Assembly (NCBI GenBank): GCA_963767475.1
Contig: CAVYEI010000005.1
Span: 372,001 to 436,000 of the forward strand
DNA: 64,000 nt
Direction: 5' to 3'
Source of the DNA: WHSW01 sp963767475
GTDB taxonomy: Bacteria > Actinomycetota > Thermoleophilia > Solirubrobacterales > 70-9
The translations under genes and the position numbers were made by a program. Of the stretch, positions 17,097 through 25,006 are shown piece by piece (position 1 is the stretch's first letter; each line of letters begins with the position of its first letter). Below the pieces are notes generated by a model. It was given only the letters and a program-made list of their open reading frames with translations. It was not told where the DNA came from and did not search any database.

Positions 17097-17918
17097 ATGA
17101 GCAAGCTCGATGAGCTCGTGGGGGCAGCGCGAGAGGACGTGGAGCGTCGCAAGCAGGCGGTGCCTGCTGAGCAACTGCGCGACGCGATCGGCACGCTGAG
17201 CGGATCGCGGCCGTTCAGCGAGGCGCTGGTTCGACCGGGGCTTTCGCTGATCGCTGAGTTCAAGCGCCGCTCGCCGAGTTCGGGCGAGATCGCCGCCGGC
17301 GCCACGGTGGCCGAGGTCGTCGCCGGTTACGAGCGCGGCGGCGCGGCCGCGCTCTCGGTGCTCACCGATGGGCGCAACTTCGGCGGCTCGCTCGACGACC
17401 TGCGCGCGGCACGCGCCGCCTGTGGCCTGCCGATCCTGCGCAAGGACTTCATCGTCGATCCCTACCAGCTCTACGAGGCGGCGGTCAACGGGGCCGACGC
17501 CGTGCTGCTGATCGTCGCGGCGCTCGATGACGAGACGCTCGGCGAGCTCTATGAGGAGGCGCGGCTGCTCGATCTCGACTGCCTGGTCGAGGTTCACGAC
17601 GAGCCCGATCTCGAACGCGCGCTCGAGATCGACGCCGATGTGATCGGGATCAACAACCGCAACCTCGGCGATCTCACCGTCAATCTGGAGACGACTGCGG
17701 AGCTGCTCACTGACGTGCCGGCCGGCAAGACCGTGGTCTCGGAGTCCGGGTATGACCGCTGGGAACAGCTCGAGGAGCTCGAGCGAATCGGCTGCGACGC
17801 CGTCCTCATCGGCGAGACCCTGATGCGCTCGGGCGACCCCGAGGCGGCGGTCCGCGAGCTCACCATGGACGAGGAGCGCACCCGCGAGCACTACATGGAC
17901 CGGGCCTCCGAGGGCTGA
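17097..17918 (+). CDS. trpC: indole-3-glycerol phosphate synthase
   Basis: The 273-residue TIM barrel shows LIAEFKRRSPSSGEI, YERGGAAALSVLTDGRNFGGSLDDL, PILRKDFIVDPYQLYEA, DCLVEVHDEPDLERAL, GINNRNLGDLTVNLETT and VSESGYDRWEQLEEL. These include the catalytic Lys and Glu regions. It closes the indole ring, step 4 of the pathway. The block ends here; trpF, trpB and trpA lie about 4.3 kb downstream, beyond htrA and the proline genes. Confidence 0.96.
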   Translation: MSKLDELVGAAREDVERRKQAVPAEQLRDAIGTLSGSRPFSEALVRPGLSLIAEFKRRSPSSGEIAAGATVAEVVAGYERGGAAALSVLTDGRNFGGSLDDLRAARAACGLPILRKDFIVDPYQLYEAAVNGADAVLLIVAALDDETLGELYEEARLLDLDCLVEVHDEPDLERALEIDADVIGINNRNLGDLTVNLETTAELLTDVPAGKTVVSESGYDRWEQLEELERIGCDAVLIGETLMRSGDPEAAVRELTMDEERTREHYMDRASEG

Positions 17919-17976
17919 CCGCCGTCCGGTCCGGGGCGATTCTTAGACCGCCTTTCGCTTCCGATTAGGGCGCTTT

Positions 17977-18002
17977 AGGAAGGCCGGGGCACGCTCCCCG
18001 GC
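17977..18002 (+). promoter_or_regulatory. Shine-Dalgarno plus hairpin abutting the htrA start
   Basis: An AGGAAGG Shine-Dalgarno (17977-17983) is followed by a perfect 7-bp inverted repeat, GCCGGGG (17983-17989) and CCCCGGC (17996-18002). Its right arm ends on the base before the ATG at 18003. Without folding the site is about 19 nt from the ATG, too far for normal use. Folding would bring them close together or would mask the site. Structure-dependent translation is an inference. Confidence 0.45.
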
Positions 18003-19199
18003 ATGAAGAACTTGATCAAGACGCCATTTGCCTCCGCGCTCGCGGGGGGTCTGGTCGTCGCCGTGCTCGGTTTGGTCGCACTCGCGACCGGACTCGTGGA
18101 CGCCGGCGGCGACTCGACCACGACCACCACCACCGTCCCCGAGACCAGCCCGGCCACCGCTCTCGCCTCCGACGATTCCGGCAAGGCGCTCAGCGTCAAT
18201 GAGATCTACACCCAGGACTCGCCCGGCGTCGTCTACATCGAGGCCCAGCAGCAGGCGCAGTCCGCGCCGCTCGATCCCTTCGGCCCCTCGCAGGGCGGGA
18301 CCGCGACCGGTTCCGGCTTCGTGATCGATTCCGACGGTCACATCCTCACCAACGCCCACGTCGTCGAGGGCTCCGATGAGGTCACTGTCCGGGTCGGCGG
18401 CGAGGACGGTCAGACCTTCGACGCCAAGGTCGTCGGCGCCGATCCCTCGACCGACGTCGCCGTGCTCGAGGTCGATTCCGGCTCCGAGCAGCTGCAGCCG
18501 CTCGAGCTCGGCTCCTCGTCCGGGGTCGAGGTCGGCGATCCCGTGGTCGCGATCGGCAACCCGTTCGGCCTCGACCGCACGGTCACCGCGGGGATCGTCT
18601 CCGCGGTCCAGCGCCAGATCAACGCCCCGAACGGGTTCACGATCGAGAACGCGATCCAGACCGACGCGCCGATCAACCCCGGCAACTCTGGCGGTCCGCT
18701 GATCGACTCCGAGGGTCAGGTGATCGGGATCAACTCGCAGATCGAGCCCGGTCAGTCGGGCGGCAACGTCGGCATCGGCTTCGCCGTTCCGATCGACACC
18801 GCTCAGGAGATCGCCCAGCAGCTGATCTCCACGGGCAAGGTCGAGCACGCGTTCGTCGGCATCAGCGGTGCCGACCTGACGCCGGAGATCGCCGATGTGC
18901 TCAACCTCGACGAGAACAGCGGCGCTCTGGTCCAGGCCGTCGTCCCCGACAGCCCGGCGGCCGAGGCCGGGATCGAGGCGGGCGACGCCCAGGTCTCGGT
19001 GGCCGGCCAGCGGATCCGCGCCGGCGGTGACGTGATCACCGCCGTCGACGGCGCGCCGGTCACGGGCATGGACGACGTGATCTCCGCGGTCGATGCGAAG
19101 AAGCCGGGCGACTCGCTCGAGCTCACCCTGCTTCGTGGCGGCGACGAGCGGACCGTCACCGTTGACCTTGCGCAAAGGCCTGCCCAGGCGGGCAGTTGA
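18003..19199 (+). CDS. htrA: HtrA/DegP-type serine protease with PDZ domain
   Basis: The 398-residue protein has an N-terminal membrane segment (FASALAGGLVVAVLGLVALATG), a Thr-rich linker, and a trypsin-like domain. His119 (ILTNAHVVEG), Asp151 (DPSTDVAVLEV) and Ser229 (INPGNSGGPLID) form the triad. One PDZ domain follows (about 280-390; HAFVGISGADLTPEIADVL, GDVITAVDGAPVTGMDDV). It should be a membrane-anchored envelope protease for misfolded proteins. It ends at a strong bidirectional terminator shared with the convergent proline genes. Confidence 0.95.
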   Translation: MKNLIKTPFASALAGGLVVAVLGLVALATGLVDAGGDSTTTTTTVPETSPATALASDDSGKALSVNEIYTQDSPGVVYIEAQQQAQSAPLDPFGPSQGGTATGSGFVIDSDGHILTNAHVVEGSDEVTVRVGGEDGQTFDAKVVGADPSTDVAVLEVDSGSEQLQPLELGSSSGVEVGDPVVAIGNPFGLDRTVTAGIVSAVQRQINAPNGFTIENAIQTDAPINPGNSGGPLIDSEGQVIGINSQIEPGQSGGNVGIGFAVPIDTAQEIAQQLISTGKVEHAFVGISGADLTPEIADVLNLDENSGALVQAVVPDSPAAEAGIEAGDAQVSVAGQRIRAGGDVITAVDGAPVTGMDDVISAVDAKKPGDSLELTLLRGGDERTVTVDLAQRPAQAGS

Positions 19200-19236
19200 G
19201 GGTAGGGGCCCCCTCCCAGGGGACCTCCGATGGCAG

Positions 19237-19268
19237 CGGGCCGGCTCTGAGCCGGCCCGTTGTTCGTT
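19237..19268. terminator. bidirectional intrinsic terminator between htrA and the P5CDH gene
   Basis: CGGGCCGGCT (19237-19246) pairs perfectly with AGCCGGCCCG (19250-19259) around a 3-nt loop. TTGTTCGTT follows on the plus strand. It lies between two convergent genes and can serve both. Confidence 0.7.
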
Positions 19269-20857
19269 CAGCCGCCGTCGGGCGCCTCGGGCGTGGTCTC
19301 GAGGCCGTGGCGCATCGTGTTCTCGCTCACGACGCGTGGCAGCGTGAACTGGCGCAGGTAGTCGGGCCCGCCCGCCTGCGCCCCGATCCCCGATAGCCGG
19401 TTGCCGCCGAACGGCTGGCGGGCGACCATCGCCCCGGTGGTCGAGCGGTTGACGTAGAGGTTGCCGGCCGCAACCGCGGCGCCAACGGCCGCGATCGTCT
19501 TCGGGTCGCGGGAGAACAGCCCCGCGGTGAGCGCGAACGGCAGCGAGTCGACCCGAGCGAGCGCTTCCTCGATCCCGGCGACCGGCTCGACGCAGACGAG
19601 CGGCCCGAAGATCTCCTCCTGCAGAGCCGGAGAGTCGGCCGGCAGGGCTGTGGCCACGGTCGGGGCGCTGAACCAGCCGCCGCCGGGGAGCGCCCGTGGC
19701 GCGGTTGCGATTCGGCCCGTGGCCGCGACCCGCTGGCGATAGCCGTCGACGCGCTCGCGCGCCTGCGCCTCGATCAGCGGCGGGACGTCGGTGGCGAAGT
19801 CGTCGGCCTGGCCGACGATCAGCGAGTCGGTTGCCCCCGCGAGCCGCTCGAGCAGCGATTCGGCGACGGCCTCATGGACGAGCACCCGCGAGGCCGCCGA
19901 GCACTTCTGGCCGGCATAGCCGAACGCCGAGTCGACGATCGCGGGCACGGCGTCGTCGAGGTCGGCGTCGGAATCGACGATGACGCAGTTCTTGCCGCCC
20001 ATCTCCGCGATCACGCGCTTGACATGGTCCTGGCCGGCCGGCGTCTCGGCCGCAGCTCGCACGATCTCGAGCCCGACGGCGCCCGAGCCGGTGAAGGCGA
20101 TCAGGTCGACGCCCGGGTCGCGGACCAGGGCCGCGCCGGCGTCGCCCTCACCGGGCAAGAGCGAGAACGCCGCAGCAGGGACGCCGGCGTCATGCAGCGC
20201 CTCGACCAGCGCCGAGGCACAGCCGGGCGATTGCTCTGCCGGCTTCAGCACCACCGCGTTGCCCGCCGCCAGCGCCGCGGCGCTCATCCCGGTGGGGATC
20301 GCGAGCGGGAAGTTCCAGGGTGCGATCACGGCGGCGACCCCGAGCGGGGCGTAGCGCATCGTGTTGCGCTCGCCGGGTGCCTGGGCCAGCTCCTGGCCGC
20401 GGTCGAGCTCCGCCGCGCCGAGCGCGTAGTACTCGAGGAAGTCGATCGCCTCGCAGACGTCGGCGTCGGCCTCCGCCCAGGGCTTCGCACACTCGCGCAC
20501 CTGCAGCGCAGCGAGCTCGTTGCGCCGGCCGCGCAGGGTGGCCGCGGCTTCGCTCAGCGCCGCGGCGCGCTCGGTCCCGCTGCGGGTGCTCCACTCGTGG
20601 GCGCCCGAACGGGCGACCGCGACCGCCTCGGCCGCCTCGGCGGCGCCGGCGCGCCCGGCGACCGCGACGACCCGGTCCGGGTTCCCGGGGTCGGTCGATT
20701 CGAGCCCCGAGGCCGATCCGCGATCACCGCCGATCAGCACCGGAACCTCGATCGGCAGCTGCCGGTCGAGCGCGGTCAGGGCCGCGAGCATCGCCTCGCG
20801 AGCGTCGGCGCGGCGCAGTTCGAGCGTCGGCTCGTTGCGAAACCCCACCGGATTCAT
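19268..20857 (-). CDS. delta-1-pyrroline-5-carboxylate dehydrogenase
   Basis: Start at the ATG 20857 gives 529 residues, the usual length for PutA2-type P5C dehydrogenase (PRODH+P5CDH split form). Aldehyde dehydrogenase motifs are present: VIAPWNFPLAIPTGMS, IAFTGSGAVGLEIV, VIAEMGGKN (Glu base) and GYAGQKCSAASRVLVHE (catalytic Cys). EIFGPLVCVEPV and NLYVNRSTTGAMVARQPFGG follow. It oxidises glutamate semialdehyde to glutamate with NAD. It overlaps the proline dehydrogenase stop by 4 nt, so the two halves of proline catabolism are coupled. The frame is open upstream in the neighbour, but residues there are a shadow. Confidence 0.94.
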   Translation of the reverse strand: MNPVGFRNEPTLELRRADAREAMLAALTALDRQLPIEVPVLIGGDRGSASGLESTDPGNPDRVVAVAGRAGAAEAAEAVAVARSGAHEWSTRSGTERAAALSEAAATLRGRRNELAALQVRECAKPWAEADADVCEAIDFLEYYALGAAELDRGQELAQAPGERNTMRYAPLGVAAVIAPWNFPLAIPTGMSAAALAAGNAVVLKPAEQSPGCASALVEALHDAGVPAAAFSLLPGEGDAGAALVRDPGVDLIAFTGSGAVGLEIVRAAAETPAGQDHVKRVIAEMGGKNCVIVDSDADLDDAVPAIVDSAFGYAGQKCSAASRVLVHEAVAESLLERLAGATDSLIVGQADDFATDVPPLIEAQARERVDGYRQRVAATGRIATAPRALPGGGWFSAPTVATALPADSPALQEEIFGPLVCVEPVAGIEEALARVDSLPFALTAGLFSRDPKTIAAVGAAVAAGNLYVNRSTTGAMVARQPFGGNRLSGIGAQAGGPDYLRQFTLPRVVSENTMRHGLETTPEAPDGG

Positions 20858-22224
20858 GGTGCGGCCAGCAGCTCCTCGACCGGGGCGCCGCCGTGGTGAG
20901 CGCGCAGGAAGGAGTCGTTGGAGGTGTTCTCCAGCAGCCGGCGCACCAGATACGCCATCCCGGCCACGAGGTCGCCGACCGGGCAGTAGGAGCGCACCCG
21001 CAAACGCTCGGCCCGCAGCGCCTCGGCGAGCTCGTCGCCGAGGCCGCGCAGGACCTGGAGCTCGAGATCGGCGTCGCTGCCCCCGCTGAGCCGGTTGTAG
21101 GCGATCGCGTGGGCGACCGAGCGCAGGTTGTGGGAGCCGACCTTCACCCGCACCAGCGGCCGGGCGTCGAGCAGCCGCCGGGTCAGGGTCTCGAAGTTTC
21201 GATCGCACTCGGCCTTCTGCTCGAACACCGGCGGCCTCCAGCCGTGCTGCTGGGCCTCGACCACCTCGTGGTCCCAGTAGGCGCCCTTGACCAGCCGCAC
21301 GACCAGGGGCATGGCGCGCGGCGTCTGGCGCGACCACGCGAGCATCCGGTCGAGTTGAGCCGGCGAGTCGCGCAGGTACGCCTGCAGGACGACGCCGGCC
21401 GATGGGCCCTCGGCGAACTCCGCCTCGGCGAGCAATCCGAGGACGAGCTCGGCGGTGGTCTCGAGCGAGTCGACCGACTCCATGTCGACGTGCAGGTGCG
21501 CGCCGAGGTCGCGCGCGCGTCGCAGCAGCGGCCGCATCCGCGCCGCGGCGTCCTCGCGCCCGACCTCGGGCGCCTGCGGTCGCATCAGCGGCGTCAGCGC
21601 GGTGACCTTGACCGAGAGGTTGACCCGCGGCACCTGGCCCGAGGAGTCGCGCTCCAGCCACTCCCGGCGCGGCCACCGTGGCGCCGCTTCGGAGAGCGTC
21701 TCGAGCGCCTGGTCGCAGCGGGCCGCATAGCGGTCGGCCTCGGTCGTGGTCACGGTCGCCTCGCCGAGCAGGTCGACCGAGGTGGCGATCCCCTCGCGCC
21801 ACAGGGCGCTGAGCGTCGCCAGCGCCTCTTGCGGCGACTCGCCGACGATGAAGCGGTGCGCCATGTGGCGCACGCCGGCGGCTGTCGCGGCTCCCAGGGC
21901 TTTGCGCCCGGCTGCGTTGCCGGCGAGCCGCATCGCGGCGTCGATCGAAGGTGGGCGCTCGGGCACTTGGTCGAGGTAGGAGATCAGGTGCGAGCTCAGG
22001 TCATCGACGGACCTGCAGGCGGGGGTCACATCGACGAGCCGAAACAGCGCCGCCCCCAGCTCCGCGTCCTGGGAGGTGAGCTGCATCGCCTTCTGGTCGA
22101 GTGAGCGCAGCGGATGACGGGCGGGGGAGGGGAAGCTGCCCGCGAGTTCGCGGCCGATCCGCTGCACCTCCGGCTCGAGCTCGGCGGGCGGCGATTCGGG
22201 TCCCCCTGGTCCGGTTACGACCAT
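20854..22224 (-). CDS. proline dehydrogenase
   Basis: The 456-residue FAD enzyme has LSVKVTALTPLM, HLHVDMESVD, VVLQAYLRDSPAQLD, VRLVKGAYWDHEVVEAQQHGW, VKVGSHNLRSVAHAI and VRSYCPVGDLVAGMAYLVRRLLENTSNDSFLR, the conserved barrel motifs and flavin contacts of the PRODH family. It oxidises proline to pyrroline-5-carboxylate. The ATG is preceded at 8 nt by TAGCGT, a -10 that overlaps the divergent trpF -10. The enzyme is a single-domain PRODH rather than a fused PutA. Confidence 0.94.
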   Translation of the reverse strand: MVVTGPGGPESPPAELEPEVQRIGRELAGSFPSPARHPLRSLDQKAMQLTSQDAELGAALFRLVDVTPACRSVDDLSSHLISYLDQVPERPPSIDAAMRLAGNAAGRKALGAATAAGVRHMAHRFIVGESPQEALATLSALWREGIATSVDLLGEATVTTTEADRYAARCDQALETLSEAAPRWPRREWLERDSSGQVPRVNLSVKVTALTPLMRPQAPEVGREDAAARMRPLLRRARDLGAHLHVDMESVDSLETTAELVLGLLAEAEFAEGPSAGVVLQAYLRDSPAQLDRMLAWSRQTPRAMPLVVRLVKGAYWDHEVVEAQQHGWRPPVFEQKAECDRNFETLTRRLLDARPLVRVKVGSHNLRSVAHAIAYNRLSGGSDADLELQVLRGLGDELAEALRAERLRVRSYCPVGDLVAGMAYLVRRLLENTSNDSFLRAHHGGAPVEELLAAP

Positions 22225-22231
22225 CGATCCC

Positions 22232-22238
22232 TACGCTA
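22232..22238. promoter_or_regulatory. overlapping divergent -10 elements of trpF and proline dehydrogenase
   Basis: The heptamer TACGCTA reads as TACGCT on the plus strand (22232-22237), 11 nt before the trpF ATG. On the minus strand it reads as TAGCGT (22238-22233), 8 nt before the proline dehydrogenase ATG. Two opposite promoters are thus superimposed and should compete. Confidence 0.5.
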
Positions 22239-22248
22239 CTCCGACCCG

Positions 22249-22896
22249 ATGCGAGTCAAGTTTTGCGGCATAACCAGGATCGAGGATGCCCGCGAGGCGG
22301 TCCGCCTCGGCGCCTGGGCGATCGGGCTCAACCACTGGGCCGAGAGCCCCCGGCGAATCGATTCCCAGACGGCGCTCGCGATCAGCTCGGAGCTGCGGCG
22401 CAAGGTCGAGATCGTCGGCGTGTTCGTCAACCCGACCCTGGACGAGGTCGCCGGCGCCGCCGAGGACGAGGTGCTGTCGATGATCCAGCTTCACGGCGAC
22501 GAGGGCCCGGCGTTCTGCCAGGAGGTCGCGCGGCGCACCGGCGCCAAGGTGATCAAGGCGATCCGGGTGCGCACAAGCGCCGACATCCAGGTGGCGGAGA
22601 CTTTCCGCACCGACTACCACCTGCTCGACGCCCACCGGGCCGGGACGCCGGGCGGAAGCGGGGCGACCTTCGACTGGGAGCTGGTCCGCGACCGCCATTC
22701 GGAGATCCCGATGATCCTCGCCGGCGGGCTGACCGCCGAGAACGTCGCCGAAGCGATCGAGATCACGCAGCCGGTGGCGGTCGACGTCGCCAGCGGGATC
22801 GAGAGCAGCCCGGGGATCAAGGACCACGCGCTGATGGCGGCCTTCGCCGCGGCGGCAGGGCTGCGGGTTCCCGCCGCCGAGGCGGTAGGCGAATGA
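22249..22896 (+). CDS. trpF: phosphoribosylanthranilate isomerase
   Basis: The 215-residue barrel begins MRVKFCGITRIEDAREAVRLGAWAIGLN with the catalytic Cys in KFCGI. It continues with VGVFVNPTLDEV, IQLHGDE, HLLDAH (catalytic Asp region), GSGATFDWELV, PMILAGGLTAENV and VAVDVASGIESSPGIKD. It catalyses step 3 of tryptophan synthesis. The longer frame upstream of 22249 overlaps the proline dehydrogenase gene and has no family sequence. Its stop overlaps the trpB start (ATGA). Confidence 0.95.
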   Translation: MRVKFCGITRIEDAREAVRLGAWAIGLNHWAESPRRIDSQTALAISSELRRKVEIVGVFVNPTLDEVAGAAEDEVLSMIQLHGDEGPAFCQEVARRTGAKVIKAIRVRTSADIQVAETFRTDYHLLDAHRAGTPGGSGATFDWELVRDRHSEIPMILAGGLTAENVAEAIEITQPVAVDVASGIESSPGIKDHALMAAFAAAAGLRVPAAEAVGE

Positions 22897-24098
22897 GCTC
22901 CGGATCCCCGGCGGGCGCCGCCGGAGGCATCGGCGCCACGGTGGGCGTGGATGAGCGCTTCGGTCCCTACGGCGGCCGCTTCGTACCCGAGGTCCTGATC
23001 GCCGCCCTCGACGAGCTCACCCTGGCCTGGGCCGACGCCCGCGCCGACCAGGCGTTCGGCGCCGAGCTCGATCGCCTCCTGCACGATTTCGTCGGCCGTC
23101 CGACGCCGCTCTATCTCGCCCAGCGACTCTCCGAGCGCGTTGGCCGCCGCGTCTACCTGAAGCGCGAGGACCTCGCCCACACCGGTGCCCACAAGATCAA
23201 CAACGCGGTCGGCCAGGCCCTGCTGGCGAAGCGGATGGGCAAGCCGAGGGTGATCGCGGAGACTGGCGCCGGCCAGCACGGGGTCGCCGCGGCTACGGCG
23301 TGCGCGCTGCTCGGCCTCGAGTGCGTCGTCTACATGGGCACCGAGGACATGCGCCGCCAGGCGCCGAACGTCGAGCGCATGCGCCTGCTCGGCGCCGAGG
23401 TCGCACCGGTCGAGGCCGGCGCGCGCACGCTCAAGGAGGCGGTCAGCGCGGCGATCCGCGACTGGGTCACCAACGTCGCCACGACCCACTACATCATCGG
23501 CTCCGCCGTCGGCCCGGCCCCATACCCGGCGCTCGTGCGCGACCTGCAGCTGGTGATCGGCACCGAGGCTCGGCAGCAGGCGCTCGCCGCCGAGGGCTCA
23601 CTGCCGGCGCGCGTGCTCGCCTGTGTCGGCGGAGGTTCGAACGCGATCGGAACTTTCGTCCCCTTCCTCGAGGACGCCGAGGTCGAGCTGATCGGCGTCG
23701 AGGCCGCCGGCGAGGGGGTCGAGAGCGGTCGCACCGGCGCTTCGCTCACGGCCGGCCGCACCGGGGTCCTGCACGGGGCTCTCTCGGCGGTGCTCGCCGA
23801 CGAGGACGGCCAGATCCTCGAGGCGCACTCGGTCTCGGCCGGGCTCGACTATCCCGGCGTCGGGCCCCAGCACGCTCACCTTCGTGACACCGGCCGGGTC
23901 CGCTACGAGGCGGTCACCGACGACGACGCGTTGAGCGCCTTCCGCGAGCTCGCCCGCCTCGAGGGCATCATCCCGGCTTTGGAGCCAAGCCACGCTGTGG
24001 CTTGGCTCCTGAATAAAGCCGCGCCACGTCCTCGGCTTCGCCTGCGGGCGTGCGCGGGTCAGGCGAGGGACGGGGTGTTGCGGACTTCGACGTGTTGA
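22893..24098 (+). CDS. trpB: tryptophan synthase beta chain, C-terminus replaced by a repeat insertion and frameshift
   Basis: The frame as it stands encodes 401 residues. It is a normal TrpB up to about residue 373: RFGPYGGRFVPEVL, PLYLAQRLSE, the PLP lysine in LAHTGAHKINNA, AETGAGQHGVA, the GGGSNAIG phosphate loop, LDYPGVGPQHA and LEGIIPALEPSHAVAW. Then it runs through the dispersed repeat (24018-24060), reads as Arg-rich sequence and ends in RTSTC. The expected C-terminus, with the SGRGDKD motif whose Ser contacts the PLP ring in known TrpB, is intact but in another frame at 24101-24160. From normal spacing I estimate a 44-nt insertion (3n+2). It could be a recent inactivating insertion, a tolerated case rescued by frameshifting, or an assembly error. 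Confidence 0.88.
   Translation: MSSGSPAGAAGGIGATVGVDERFGPYGGRFVPEVLIAALDELTLAWADARADQAFGAELDRLLHDFVGRPTPLYLAQRLSERVGRRVYLKREDLAHTGAHKINNAVGQALLAKRMGKPRVIAETGAGQHGVAAATACALLGLECVVYMGTEDMRRQAPNVERMRLLGAEVAPVEAGARTLKEAVSAAIRDWVTNVATTHYIIGSAVGPAPYPALVRDLQLVIGTEARQQALAAEGSLPARVLACVGGGSNAIGTFVPFLEDAEVELIGVEAAGEGVESGRTGASLTAGRTGVLHGALSAVLADEDGQILEAHSVSAGLDYPGVGPQHAHLRDTGRVRYEAVTDDDALSAFRELARLEGIIPALEPSHAVAWLLNKAAPRPRLRLRACAGQARDGVLRTSTC
23975..24020 (+). repeat. perfect 13-bp palindrome next to repeat copy B
   Basis: GGAGCCAAGCCAC (23981-23993) and GTGGCTTGGCTCC (23997-24009) form a perfect stem with loop GCT. Outer arms GGCTTT (23975-23980) and AAAGCC (24015-24020) extend it past a 5-nt bulge. It lies within conserved trpB codons (LEPSHAVAWLL) and directly abuts the dispersed element. 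Confidence 0.65.
24018..24060 (+). repeat. dispersed 43-nt element, copy B (in trpB)
   Basis: All 43 nt are identical to the reverse complement of 38248-38290. The trpB frame reads it as APRPRLRLRACAG. All six reading frames of the element are free of stop codons. It contains the GGCGAAGCC core (minus strand), which includes GCGAAGC, a known very stable DNA mini-hairpin. Confidence 0.9.
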
Positions 24099-24160
24099 CG
24101 CTCTCCGGCCGCGGCGACAAGGATCTGGCCGAGGTCGTCGAGCGGCTCGGCGATGAGTGA
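24099..24160 (+). other. displaced C-terminal coding segment of trpB
   Basis: In the frame ending at TGA 24158-24160 the sequence reads LSGRGDKDLAEVVERLGDE, the conserved TrpB tail. The frame is open upstream through VADFDVLT. It is -1/+2 relative to the main trpB frame. Conservation of the tail suggests the disruption is recent, corrected, or an error. Confidence 0.8.
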
Positions 24161-24947
24161 GGCGATAGCGGCGGCGTTCGTGGCCGCGAGGTCCGAGGGC
24201 CGCGCGGCGCTGATGCCGTACATGATGGGCGGCTTCCCCGATCGCGAGACCTCGGCGGCCGTCGCCGAGGCCTACGCGGACGCCGGGGCCGATCTGGTCG
24301 AGCTCGGCGTCCCCTATTCCGATCCGCTCGCCGACGGCCCGGTGATCCACGCCGCGGGCGCCCGAGCCCTTTCAGCCGGCGCCACGCTCGAGTCCGTGCT
24401 CGTCGACTGCTCCCGGATCGCTGCCCGGCTCCCGGTCGTGCCGATGGCGTACGCGAACATGATCCTCGCCCGTGGCGCCGAGCCCTTCGCACGCGAGCTC
24501 GCCGACGCCGGCGCCGCCGGGGTGATCGTGCCCGACCTGCCGCCGGAGGAGGGGGGAGAGGTCGTAGCCGAGCTGCGGGCGGCCGGGCTGGCACTGATTC
24601 CGCTGGTCGCGCCGACCACGCCCGCGGAGCGGCGGCGGCGGATCTGCGCTGCGGCCCAGGGCTTCGTCTACCTCGTCTCCGATACCCGAACCACCGGCGA
24701 GCGCGACGAGCTCCCAGCGGCGCTCGGCGAGCTGATCGCAGCGACCAAGGCCGACTCGGAGGTTCCGGTCGCGGTCGGCTTCGGCATCGGCACGCCCGCG
24801 CAGGCGGCGCAGGTCGGGACGATCGCCGACGGCGTGATCGTCGGCACCCGGCTCGTGCGGGCGGTCGACGAGGCGGGTGACGCGGCCGGGGCGGCGGCCG
24901 CGGTGAGCGAGTTCATCGCCGCCGCACGCGCCGCGATGGAGGCGTAG
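24153..24947 (+). CDS. trpA: tryptophan synthase alpha chain
   Basis: The 264-residue barrel has LMPYMMGGFPDRETS, DLVELGVPYSDPLADGPVIH (catalytic Glu and Asp positions), PMAYANMILARG, GVIVPDLPPEEG, the LIPLVAPTTPAERRRRI loop, GFVYLVSDTRTTG and VAVGFGIGTPAQA. It cleaves indole-3-glycerol phosphate to indole for TrpB. Its ATG overlaps the displaced trpB tail by 8 nt, which shows that the original trpB frame ended at 24160, coupled to trpA. The trp genes end here. Confidence 0.96.
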   Translation: MSEAIAAAFVAARSEGRAALMPYMMGGFPDRETSAAVAEAYADAGADLVELGVPYSDPLADGPVIHAAGARALSAGATLESVLVDCSRIAARLPVVPMAYANMILARGAEPFARELADAGAAGVIVPDLPPEEGGEVVAELRAAGLALIPLVAPTTPAERRRRICAAAQGFVYLVSDTRTTGERDELPAALGELIAATKADSEVPVAVGFGIGTPAQAAQVGTIADGVIVGTRLVRAVDEAGDAAGAAAAVSEFIAAARAAMEA

Positions 24948-24952
24948 CCGAC

Positions 24953-24980
24953 CCCGCCGCCGTTGAGGCGGGTGGTTTGG
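24953..24980 (+). terminator. weak terminator-like hairpin after trpA
   Basis: CCCGCC (24953-24958) pairs with GGCGGG (24967-24972) around an 8-nt loop and is followed by TGGTTTGG. Stem is short, so this is a tentative call. Confidence 0.35.
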
Positions 24981-24993
24981 CGACCTAAACGGG

Positions 24994-24999
24994 TAGATT
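24994..24999 (+). promoter_or_regulatory. -10 element of the small membrane protein gene
   Basis: TAGATT lies 7 nt before the GTG at 25007, with no Shine-Dalgarno. Confidence 0.5.
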
Positions 25000-25006
25000 C
25001 CCGCCC

